A DNA stretch of 22,890 nucleotides from a virus. Each line of letters begins with the position of its first letter. Position 1 is the stretch's first letter. The position numbers and the translations under genes are program-made. The stretch is taken from the IMG/VR virus record IMGVR_UViG_3300048597_000081, positions 1 through 22,890 of that record, one strand, 5' to 3'. Shown piece after piece: positions 16,529-21,632 of this stretch. The notes under the pieces were generated by a model. The model did not search any database. It was not told the DNA's origin and was given only the letters and a program-made list of their open reading frames with translations.

Positions 16529-17584
16529 TTATGCAGCCGCGCCGCTGAATGTCATTCCCCGTTCCCGAGCCAAGTCCAAAAGGGTCTTGTGCGTCATCTT
16601 GGGAGAGGGGTTCATTACGGCGTTGATGGCCTGGTGGGTTTCCGTCATGGCGCGGGGCTGTTCAGGCGTGGGCTTGCCGGTGAGGCGAGCCATCAGCCGG
16701 CCGAACCACGGCTTGCGGGGCTTGCCTTCGTATTCCTCAGCCTTGACCAGCCAGCCGGCGATGGTGAGGAAGAGCGCCAGCACGAACACGGTCAGCAGGG
16801 ACTGGGACAGCTCCAGATCCTCAAGGCTCATGCCTGTAAGGCGGCGCAGGTTGCCGAGGTCGGCGCGGTCAGCAGATGCCAGCACCGGAGCCTGCATGAC
16901 AGCGCGGCGGGCGTCGGCAAGGTCCTGCTCAGCGCCACCTAGGGCGATTTCCTGCTTAGCGATCTGATCCCAAAGGGCAAGATCGGCTTCAGCCGAGAAA
17001 TAACCGTCACAAAACTCCCGCGTCTTCGGTCCTTTGGTTTCTGTGCAGGCTTTGGTCGTGCCCCACCAGCGGTTTGCCTTGGCGTTGGAAATCACGGCTC
17101 GAGCAGCGCCGGGAGCCTGCTTAGGCTTCATCAGGTTGCGCTCTTCACGCAAGCGGGCAACTTTGGCCTCCCCGTCCGCCACAGCCTTGGAGCTATTGTC
17201 GGACTTGGTGAAAGCGGTCAGTTGAGCGTTGGTGAGGTTCGACTGGTTCTGGCTGGCCACGCTGATGGTCGAGTTCACCTCCCAAGCGACGGCACCGCAG
17301 ATGATGAGGGACCAGCAAGCGAAGCTGCCGATCTGGCGCTCGAACCATGCGCGGCAGGCCTTCTGAGCGCCGACATAGTGGAAGCCGACAGCGGCAAGAC
17401 CAAGCAGGACAAGAATTGCCTGTGTGGGGATGTCCTTGGCCTTGTCACCAGAGTAGTAGATCACACTGATGACGCTGGCGAGGATGGCGCAACGGATCAG
17501 CCAGGCCTCAGGCTTGGCGAAAACGCCGTCAATGGCGGATTTGACGGAGCCGATTAGGCCACCGTTTGAGGTTGCTGCGTGCAT
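16529..17584 (-). CDS. Membrane protein with extracytoplasmic coiled coil, upstream of terminase
   Basis: I set the start at ATG 17584 (product MHAATSNGG), because GGAGG lies eight bases upstream; the longer frame to 17641 runs into a terminator. The protein has 351 residues. Hydrophobic segments lie at about 29-46, 55-73 and 88-110. Then comes a polar, coiled-coil-prone stretch of about 145 residues with the pairs Cys180 and Cys192, a fourth helix at 260-281 (LLTVFVLALFLTIAGWLV) and a basic cytoplasmic tail ending LLDLARERGMTF. An N-in topology puts the coil outside and the tail inside. This layout matches the membrane protein at 19501-20442. The 11-base gap to the small terminase gene suggests cotranscription with the late genes. 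The position would also suit a lysis-related protein, but no holin or endolysin signature is seen. Confidence 0.65.
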   Translation of the reverse strand: MHAATSNGGLIGSVKSAIDGVFAKPEAWLIRCAILASVISVIYYSGDKAKDIPTQAILVLLGLAAVGFHYVGAQKACRAWFERQIGSFACWSLIICGAVAWEVNSTISVASQNQSNLTNAQLTAFTKSDNSSKAVADGEAKVARLREERNLMKPKQAPGAARAVISNAKANRWWGTTKACTETKGPKTREFCDGYFSAEADLALWDQIAKQEIALGGAEQDLADARRAVMQAPVLASADRADLGNLRRLTGMSLEDLELSQSLLTVFVLALFLTIAGWLVKAEEYEGKPRKPWFGRLMARLTGKPTPEQPRAMTETHQAINAVMNPSPKMTHKTLLDLARERGMTFSGAAA

Positions 17585-17611
17585 GGGGTGTTCCTCCGAG
17601 GGTCTGGGGAA

Positions 17612-17655
17612 CGCAAAACACAAAAGGCCGAACCCGTTCACATGGGGTTCAGCCT
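17612..17655 (-). terminator. Rho-independent terminator before the late operon
   Basis: On the minus strand an 11-bp stem with one mismatch (AGGCTGAACCC paired with GGGTTCGGCCT, 9-base loop) is followed by TTTTGTGTTTTGCG. Plus-strand arms are 17625-17635 and 17645-17655. It would stop transcription from the small-gene operon (stop at 17912) before the membrane protein and terminase genes. If no promoter lies between it and 17584, late gene expression would need read-through. Confidence 0.75.
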
Positions 17656-17911
17656 GGAAATGCGAATGTCTGTGTGTCTCAGCGTGATGCGTAGGTCCGA
17701 GACCCAGCGGCGCTCTCAGTCCGGTTCAGCGTGGGGAGCGCCGCCATTAACTCAGGCGCAATTCAACTATCGGCTTGTTTCAGCCCTGCCAGGACACAGC
17801 GTCAGGCACACTAACGGCCGGCTTGGTCCCTGTTTCCCCGAGAACGCGGGACGTTCTTTCACAAACGCTGATTTGCCGCCGTTCGTCAAGATATTGCGCG
17901 ATTCGCTCCAG
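17656..17911. other. Structured intergenic gap between small-gene and late operons
   Basis: No gene is evident on either strand; the long plus-strand frame through here is an antisense shadow. Seen: a perfect 9-bp inverted repeat GCGGCGCTC/GAGCGCCGC at 17707-17715 and 17736-17744; AGAACG-5-CGTTCT at 17841-17857, an operator-like dyad; and a 22-codon minus-strand frame (17679-17747, MAALPTLNRTESAAG...) lying over the GC-rich stem and ending about 24 bases before the terminator. A TTGACG on the minus strand near 17885 is a weak -35 candidate with no convincing -10. Leader, attenuator or small RNA are all possible. Confidence 0.4.
17679..17747 (-). CDS. Possible 22-codon leader peptide
   Basis: ATG at 17747, TGA at 17679, product MAALPTLNRTESAAGSRTYA and two further residues. 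It overlaps the 17707-17744 hairpin and sits upstream of the terminator at 17612-17655. There is no good Shine-Dalgarno (only TGAG five bases upstream), no run of a single amino acid and no known match, so it may be chance. It is listed because a short frame over a hairpin followed by a terminator is the usual layout of an attenuator. Confidence 0.2.
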   Translation of the reverse strand: MAALPTLNRTESAAGSRTYASR

Positions 17912-18187
17912 CTATTCCCCACCCGTTGTGTCGTTTGTGCCAAGGGCGCGGATGGCTTGGGCAATGTTCCCAGCCGTGACCGCTTCGGCTTCATAATTTC
18001 CGATGCGTGCGAAATCCCGCATAACGCCGTCAGCCACCTTAGCCGCCCTCTCTATGGTCTGGCGCTCGCAGTCGCGGAGGGCGGTGGCGATAAGCAGTTG
18101 AGGATCGAACCCAGGCCCACCGCGCATGGCCTCACGGTCGATGGCTTTAACAATCTCCCTCGCCTTTTCGTCGTGTGCGTCTGTCAT
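17912..18187 (-). CDS. Small phage protein, last gene of the RHH-led operon
   Basis: This 91-residue protein starts with an ATG at 18187 overlapping the upstream stop as ATGA. It is helical, with AREIVKAIDREAMRGG, FDPQLLIATALRDCERQTIERAAKVADG and TAGNIAQAIRALGTN. The 'A..I...al......Ie.aAkvaD', then 'ia.aIRaL' pattern recurs in small uncharacterised phage early proteins. No DNA-binding or catalytic motif is visible. A terminator lies about 255 bases downstream. Confidence 0.6.
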   Translation of the reverse strand: MTDAHDEKAREIVKAIDREAMRGGPGFDPQLLIATALRDCERQTIERAAKVADGVMRDFARIGNYEAEAVTAGNIAQAIRALGTNDTTGGE

Positions 18188-18432
18188 GGGGTCTTGTCCT
18201 GTGTGGGTGGGGCATCATCAAGTTTCATCAGCGCGGAAATCCATTCTTGCCGCATCTCGGATTGCACGGCTTCACTTATTGGCATCAAAGGCGTCCCGTC
18301 GCGTTCGTGCAAGATAGGACCCATGCTGTCGGCATGTTCTGCCAGCATCCACTTGAGAAACTTACGGTCGCGCAGATCGGCAAAGATCGCATCGGCGCAA
18401 CGCTCGGCTAAATCGCGCTCCATCTCCTTCAT
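18184..18432 (-). CDS. Small hypothetical phage protein
   Basis: I set the start at ATG 18432 (product MKEMERDLAERC), where the upstream stop overlaps as ATGA and AGAAGGA precedes it closely. The frame runs further up to 18468 but would then overlap the neighbour by 40 bases. The protein has 82 residues: two helices (RDLAERCADAIFADLRDRKF, ISEAVQSEMRQEWISALMKL) around ILHERDGTPLMP, and a charged tail. No family is recognised. Probably an early or host-takeover protein, judged only by setting. Confidence 0.55.
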   Translation of the reverse strand: MKEMERDLAERCADAIFADLRDRKFLKWMLAEHADSMGPILHERDGTPLMPISEAVQSEMRQEWISALMKLDDAPPTQDKTP

Positions 18433-18686
18433 TCCTTCTGCTGGAGAGCGGAGCGGGCGGCATCCCAAGCTCGATCTATGCGGTCTTGATAGAGTTCACC
18501 GCCGAACGGCCCGTGGTTGTCGTTGATTTCGACAAGCTTGGTCAGCGCCTCCCTAAACCTCCTGATTTGTTCCTCTTGGGATTCGATGAGAGAGGCGGCT
18601 TCTAGGCACCCTTTGCGGGGGTCTTGCGGGGTGTCGAAATTCGCTATGTCCCGCAGCCTTTTCACGAGTTCAGATGCTGTGGTCAT
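18429..18686 (-). CDS. Small coiled-coil phage protein
   Basis: The start is ATG 18686 (product MTTASELVKRL), with GGAGGGATC directly before and an ATGA overlap with the upstream stop. The open frame continues to 18749 but without a ribosome site. The 85 residues begin with a helix (SELVKRLRDIANF), then CLEAASLIESQEEQIRRFREAL, a likely coiled coil, and an acidic C-terminal helix. The 'kAA.lIe.qe..I..lr.al' pattern is very common in small early phage proteins of unknown function. Confidence 0.6.
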   Translation of the reverse strand: MTTASELVKRLRDIANFDTPQDPRKGCLEAASLIESQEEQIRRFREALTKLVEINDNHGPFGGELYQDRIDRAWDAARSALQQKE

Positions 18687-18865
18687 GATCCCTCCCTCTG
18701 CTTTGCTGTAGGCCCTGGAATGCACCTGTAGCCGGCTCGAGTTCCCCATCCGGCCTCAGTCACAAAAGCCTGACCTGCTGCGATGCACTGAGAACGAGAC
18801 TGATAGCCGGGGATGGTGGCTATAGCAGAGACCGGGATAGTCAGTATCAAGACCCAAGTCGTCAT
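18683..18865 (-). CDS. Small exported or membrane-anchored protein
   Basis: This 60-residue protein has an ATG at 18865 with an ATGA overlap. Residues 4-19 (WVLILTIPVSAIATIP) form an N-terminal hydrophobic segment, either an anchor or a signal peptide without a clear lipobox. The rest is polar with two Cys (27 and 48, SQCIAAGQAF and GYRCIPGP), which could form a disulfide outside the cytoplasm. I have seen the 'C...g......' to 'y.C.p' layout in many small phage proteins. Function unknown; an envelope role such as superinfection exclusion is only possible. Confidence 0.55.
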   Translation of the reverse strand: MTTWVLILTIPVSAIATIPGYQSRSQCIAAGQAFVTEAGWGTRAGYRCIPGPTAKQREGS

Positions 18866-19140
18866 CGGCGGCCGTTTGGGTTTGAATACTGGTTCGAATA
18901 CGGGTTCCCATATGTGCCAAACTGGTTGTTCACGCTGTCCGATGAATACGGGTTGCCGTACTTGCCGTAAGGATTCGCGACGCTGTTGGGGTCGTAAGGG
19001 TTGTTATTGAGATTGCCACGGTAGGTGCCGTCAGGTGCGATGATCTTGGGACTGTTGCTGTCGTTCCGGTAGTCCCATCCCTGAGCGAGCGCCGGGGTGG
19101 CGATGGCAATGGCGGCGAGTGCGATGGCTGTGCGGATCAT
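18862..19140 (-). CDS. Secreted Asn/Tyr-rich repeat protein
   Basis: This 92-residue protein has an ATG at 19140 overlapping the repressor stop as ATGA. Residues 1-19 are a classical signal peptide ending PALA, with cleavage before QGWDY. The mature part is built of short repeats: NNNPYDPNSVANPYGKYGN, then PYSSDSVNNQFGTYGNPYSN and QYSNPNGRR. There is no Cys and no catalytic motif. Similar NPYG/SPYS repeat proteins occur in many proteobacteria and on phages and plasmids, with no known function that I can name. It would lie in the periplasm or outside. As the gene directly after a repressor it could be an accessory (moron) gene. Confidence 0.6.
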   Translation of the reverse strand: MIRTAIALAAIAIATPALAQGWDYRNDSNSPKIIAPDGTYRGNLNNNPYDPNSVANPYGKYGNPYSSDSVNNQFGTYGNPYSNQYSNPNGRR

Positions 19141-19310
19141 TTGGTTCCCTTTCGTTTTAGGCCACGGTCAATGGCGTTGCGGGCTTCTGTGGCGATCGTG
19201 GTGCCGTTGCGCTTCGCGGCGTCCTCGAGAGACTCACGCATAGCTGGCGACACTCTGATGCCGATAAATTCTGACGCCCCTAGGGCTTCGTCTTTCTTGG
19301 GTCTGGCCAT
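19137..19310 (-). CDS. Ribbon-helix-helix transcriptional repressor (Arc-like), 57 residues
   Basis: The start is ATG 19310 (product MARPKKDEALGAS) and the stop is TGA 19137. The core reads EFIGIRVSPAMRESLEDAAKR, then NGTTIATEARNAIDRGLKRKG. This is a beta strand with alternating exposed residues (FIGIRV), a helix with conserved small and hydrophobic positions, the turn NGTT and a second helix. That is the fold of Arc/MetJ/CopG repressors, which bind as dimers to short dyads. No Shine-Dalgarno is visible (CCCAGCAGC), so translation may be leaderless or weak. It diverges from the membrane protein gene at 19501 across mirrored operators (19320-19418) and probably represses both sides. It heads the small-gene operon. 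Confidence 0.75.
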   Translation of the reverse strand: MARPKKDEALGASEFIGIRVSPAMRESLEDAAKRNGTTIATEARNAIDRGLKRKGTK

Positions 19311-19319
19311 GCTGCTGGG

Positions 19320-19421
19320 GTAGCATGAACGCTAAACGTTTTCCATTCACGAAAATGTGAATCGTTTCCCTGTGGATTAACCCCATCCCATATTGTTTAA
19401 CGTTAAACGTAATGCTACATT
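19320..19421. promoter_or_regulatory. Divergent promoter region with mirrored operators
   Basis: Two near-identical blocks face outward: GTAGCAT followed by AACGCTAAACGT (19320-19339), and AACGTTAAACGT followed by ATGCTAC (19399-19418). The 12-base cores match at 11 of 12 positions as direct repeats and are themselves near-palindromic. The second contains a perfect 14-base palindrome, GTTTAACGTTAAAC (19395-19408). The outer GTAGCAT/ATGCTAC pair is a perfect 7-bp inverted repeat. A third dyad, ATTCAC-6-GTGAAT, lies in between (19345-19362). This is the layout expected for a small repressor that controls two divergent genes. A possible plus-strand promoter is TTGTTT (19393) and TACATT (19416), spacing 17; it is weak, and no confident minus-strand promoter is seen. 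Confidence 0.6.
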
Positions 19422-19432
19422 CAGAAACAGTT

Positions 19433-19463
19433 GAGGCCGGTAGTGCGCAAACACCCCGGCCTC
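19433..19463 (+). other. Hairpin in the leader of the plus-strand gene
   Basis: An 8-bp perfect stem, GAGGCCGG (19433-19440) with CCGGCCTC (19456-19463), and a 15-base loop lie about 38 bases before the ATG at 19501. No T-run follows, so it is not a terminator. It could affect mRNA stability or translation of the membrane protein. Confidence 0.4.
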
Positions 19464-19500
19464 GATGTCACCTCAACCCGCTAAGATTGGAGAATGACCT

Positions 19501-20442
19501 ATGGAGCATACAACCAACGGACGTGCGCTTGCAATCATCGCCGGCATCACGTTCACAGCCGGTTCGCTTGTCGTCCTTATGGGCGATGTGCTGACCACCC
19601 CGGCCCTCTGGGACCGGTTCCACGTTCTGACGATCCTCACCGTGGCCGCGACGATCTTTGCCGGCCACATGATCGCTGAAGCCAAGGGCGCGCGGACCTA
19701 TCTCGCCGCGGTTGGCTTCGTGCTTGCCTTCGCTGTCGGAACCGCCCTTGTGGTGGCCAACAGCATCGGGAAGCAGGCTGAAGTGTCTGGCACCAGGGCG
19801 CTGGACGCAGAGGCTACGAACACCGCCATCGCCGCCAAGTCTGCCGACCTCGCAAAAGCGAAGCTCCGCTTTGACGATGCGAACAAGTGGGCTGACAAGG
19901 AAATGTCTGGCGAGCGTTGCGGCCAGCGTTGCAAGGATTGGCGTCTGAGGGCAACTGAAGTCGGGGCGCATATCAAGGCCATCGAAGCCGAGATTGCCGC
20001 TCTTGGTCCTCAGAAGGTCGCCAACGCTAAGTCTGAACGGGTTGGCGAGATTGCCGCCCTGTTCGGGTACGACAAGACGAAAGCGAAGGTTGGCTTTGAG
20101 TTGCTGGAGCCGCTTTTGTGGTCTGCGTTTTTTGAGCTTGGCGCGATCGTTTCGTTCTGGTTTGCATTCCGCCCGGTTCGCAAGGCTCCGGTCAATGACA
20201 ACGCCCAGACGAGCTTTCACTTCGAACCGCTGCCCCCGGCAAAGCAGCTCCCGCCGCTCGACAAGACGCTCCCAGCCCTTAAAGGCGAGAACGTCGTAGA
20301 CTGGTCGAAGCGATATTTTGCAAAGCACGGGGAATGGCCGAAGCTGAACCAGATCGAAGCCGCGTTTGCGGAACAGATCGAGGCAGGAGAGTTCAGCCGA
20401 TCGACCGCGTACCGTCGGGTGAAGGCACTCAAGGCAGCCTAA
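19501..20442 (+). CDS. Membrane protein with probable cytoplasmic DNA-binding tail
   Basis: This 313-residue protein has an ATG at 19501, with GGAG about nine bases upstream. It is the only plus-strand gene here. Helices lie at about 9-30, 40-60 and 66-88. A coiled-coil-prone extracytoplasmic stretch covers 95-190 with Cys140 and Cys144 (ERCGQRCKDW). The fourth helix is 201-223 (LLEPLLWSAFFELGAIVSFW). A Pro-rich linker follows, then a C-terminal segment at 264-312 (NVVDWSKRYFAKHGEWP, NQIEAAFAEQIEAG, FSRSTAYRRVKALKA). The last part, with Ser-Arg-Ser-Thr before a basic helix, looks like a winged or helix-turn-helix motif. I infer a membrane-bound regulator, comparable in plan to ToxR or CadC but with an unrelated membrane part. 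Repression by the adjacent RHH protein is likely. It has its own terminator. Confidence 0.7.
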   Translation: MEHTTNGRALAIIAGITFTAGSLVVLMGDVLTTPALWDRFHVLTILTVAATIFAGHMIAEAKGARTYLAAVGFVLAFAVGTALVVANSIGKQAEVSGTRALDAEATNTAIAAKSADLAKAKLRFDDANKWADKEMSGERCGQRCKDWRLRATEVGAHIKAIEAEIAALGPQKVANAKSERVGEIAALFGYDKTKAKVGFELLEPLLWSAFFELGAIVSFWFAFRPVRKAPVNDNAQTSFHFEPLPPAKQLPPLDKTLPALKGENVVDWSKRYFAKHGEWPKLNQIEAAFAEQIEAGEFSRSTAYRRVKALKAA

Positions 20443-20460
20443 CCAGACCTGAAACGAATG

Positions 20461-20494
20461 AGCCCCGCCGGAGCGATCCGAGCGGGGCTTTTTT
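20461..20494 (+). terminator. Rho-independent terminator of the plus-strand gene
   Basis: AGCCCCGC (20461-20468) pairs with GCGGGGCT (20482-20489), with a 13-base loop, and is followed by a run of T (20489-20494) and ATT. It begins 19 bases after the stop of the membrane protein. In the other direction no T-run follows, so it should act on the plus strand only. Confidence 0.9.
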
Positions 20495-20668
20495 ATTGCA
20501 GCGGGGCCGGTCCCCTATTCGTGCGAAGATGCCAGTGATGGCCCCTAGACCGGCGAGGCCGCCGCGCACGCGCTGCAAATTCTTCTACCTGACACTGGTG
20601 AAACTGGCCAGTGTCAGGCCAGTGTCAACCCCATCCCTGCTATGGGAACCAGTGCGGATATAGGTGTC
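20495..20668. other. Gap between two convergent transcription units
   Basis: No convincing gene on either strand. It holds the CCAGTGTCA box cluster (20589-20627) and further CCAGTG half-boxes at 20532-20537 and 20649-20654. It lies downstream of both the plus-strand membrane gene and the NusG-like gene. No T-rich terminator facing the minus strand was found here. Confidence 0.4.
20589..20627. repeat. Three-copy CCAGTGTCA box cluster with a perfect stem
   Basis: CTGACACTGG (20589-20598) and CCAGTGTCAG (20608-20617) form a perfect 10-bp inverted repeat with a nine-base loop. A further direct copy, CCAGTGTCA, is at 20619-20627, exactly 11 bases after the second. The 11-base spacing puts the two copies on nearly the same DNA face. 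On the minus strand the stem is 52 bases past the NusG-like stop but lacks a U-tract. Possible uses are repressor or replication-protein binding, an RNA signal for the NusG-like factor, or RNA processing. Confidence 0.55.
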
Positions 20669-21271
20669 TCATGCAGAGGCTTTCGACGGGGTGATAACCG
20701 GGCCAAGGTCACTCAGCCTCACGCGCACTTTGCACTCGCGGTTGAATATCGTGACCAGCATTTCGGCCTCCTCATGTGAGATTTCCATGATATTCGACTG
20801 GAATCCGCGAAACGGTCCAGCCTCGATAATCCTAGACTCCCCGACCTTAAATGACATCAGGCCGGTGTACGCATTCGGGTTGTCGGCTTGGATCGCTGCG
20901 ATTTCGTCAGGCGCGATCACAACGGGGCGGTCATTCAACATGACCAGCTTAAGAAGGTTCAGCCGGAACAGATCGGCCCACGGGGCGCGGTCACGGAAAG
21001 CAACGTAGATGTAGCCGGGGCAAGACGGGTAGAACACTTCCACCCCTTTCTTGCGCGAGCGTGTGCGCCGCAAGTACCTCTTCTGAGACGGTATCCAGAC
21101 CTTGTAGCCCATGTTCTTGAGGATCATCTGGGCGGCTGCCTCCTTACGGGGAGGCACCTTGTAAACGACCCACCTATCCCCTGTTTCGACAACAGGGCGG
21201 CGATAGTCAAGTTCTGGCGTAAGGCGAACCCGGGCGCGTCGTCCGGTGGGGACGACTGTGATCTGCTCCAC
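20669..21271 (-). CDS. NusG-like transcription elongation/antitermination factor
   Basis: The start is GTG 21271, overlapping the upstream stop (TAGTG), with AGAGGAGGG seven bases upstream. This is the strongest ribosome site in the operon and fixes the start. The protein has 200 residues: a basic N-terminal extension (1-30), then a NusG N-terminal (NGN) domain (about 33-130: RWVVYKVPPRKEAAAQMIL, GYKVWIPSQKRYLRR, VFYPSCPGYIYVAF, NLLKLVMLNDRPVVIA), and a KOW domain (about 140-190: FKVGESRIIEAGPFRGFQSN, then VTIFNRECKVRVRLSDLG). The GPFRGF and IFNRECKVRV positions correspond to the NusG KOW core. NusG-type factors bind RNA polymerase and change pausing and termination. A phage copy that ends the early operon suggests control of phage transcription, perhaps read-through of the terminator at 17612. 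RfaH-type action is possible; the target is unknown. Confidence 0.85.
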   Translation of the reverse strand: MEQITVVPTGRRARVRLTPELDYRRPVVETGDRWVVYKVPPRKEAAAQMILKNMGYKVWIPSQKRYLRRTRSRKKGVEVFYPSCPGYIYVAFRDRAPWADLFRLNLLKLVMLNDRPVVIAPDEIAAIQADNPNAYTGLMSFKVGESRIIEAGPFRGFQSNIMEISHEEAEMLVTIFNRECKVRVRLSDLGPVITPSKASA

Positions 21272-21414
21272 TAAACGACCCTCCTCTTGACCTTCTGTTT
21301 CTTTGACGATTTGACCCGCTGCGCATGGGAGGCATCGCGGGGAACGAAAACCTTGGTCAGCTTCTTTTCCTTGGAGAGACGAACGCCCTTCACGGGGATG
21401 CCCTTGAGCTTCAT
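21271..21414 (-). CDS. Small very basic protein upstream of the NusG-like gene
   Basis: The start is ATG 21414 (product MKLKGIPVKGVRLS), with an ATGA overlap with the upstream stop. The longer open frame to 21723 would run through the neighbour and is not used. The protein is 47 residues and strongly basic, with Lys and Arg clusters (SKEKKLTKVFVPRD, KSSKKQKVKRRVV). It ends at a TAG shared with the NusG start. A nucleic-acid-binding role, perhaps alongside the NusG-like factor, is inferred from charge and position. No family is known to me. Confidence 0.5.
   Translation of the reverse strand: MKLKGIPVKGVRLSKEKKLTKVFVPRDASHAQRVKSSKKQKVKRRVV
21279..21287 (-). promoter_or_regulatory. Strong ribosome site that fixes the NusG-like start
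   Basis: On the minus strand this reads AGAGGAGGG, seven bases before GTG 21271. It contains the full AGGAGG core and lies inside the end of the basic-protein gene. The other small genes of the operon rely on ATGA coupling, so this site suggests that the NusG-like protein is made in larger amounts or independently. Confidence 0.75.
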
Positions 21415-21632
21415 TTCAGCGCGACCTCCATCAGTTCCCACTTGGCCAGCTCCATCAGCCAAAGAACTTCTTTCCCGTCTGAATCTGAGGACGCGAAGTA
21501 CAGCGTGCCGTTCTCCCGCATTCCGACCACGACAACCGACTGGAGCTTCTGGCCTGATGCGGCTGCGAGGATCTTGGGAACCGGAGACGGATGCCGGGAG
21601 ACGCCTGGAAATTCGGCAACATTGTCGCTCAT
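21411..21632 (-). CDS. Small conserved phage protein
   Basis: The start is ATG 21632 (product MSDNVAEFPGVSRH), preceded by GGGGGC and overlapping the upstream stop as ATGA. The protein has 73 residues. It contains VVVVGMRENGTLYFASSDSD and a C-terminal VLWLMELAKWELMEVAL. The 'vvvG...dG.lyfasS.sD......LllE.AK' pattern is common among small early phage proteins of unknown function. No membrane helix or signal is present. The gene is real by coupling and pattern; the function is unknown. Confidence 0.65.
   Translation of the reverse strand: MSDNVAEFPGVSRHPSPVPKILAAASGQKLQSVVVVGMRENGTLYFASSDSDGKEVLWLMELAKWELMEVALK

Noticed and set aside
17585-17641. Upstream start for the membrane protein before terS
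   Set aside because: The extra codons run through the terminator hairpin, while ATG 17584 has GGAGG eight bases upstream.
17842-17856. GAAC-7-GTTC as a LexA box
   Set aside because: The alphaproteobacterial box is the direct repeat GTTC-7-GTTC, and this is an inverted pair. It is kept only as a generic dyad.
17579-18526. Plus-strand open frame of 315 codons
   Set aside because: It is antisense to four minus-strand genes joined by exact ATGA overlaps and to the terminator. It has no ribosome site and reads like a shadow (rich in Arg, Ser, Cys).
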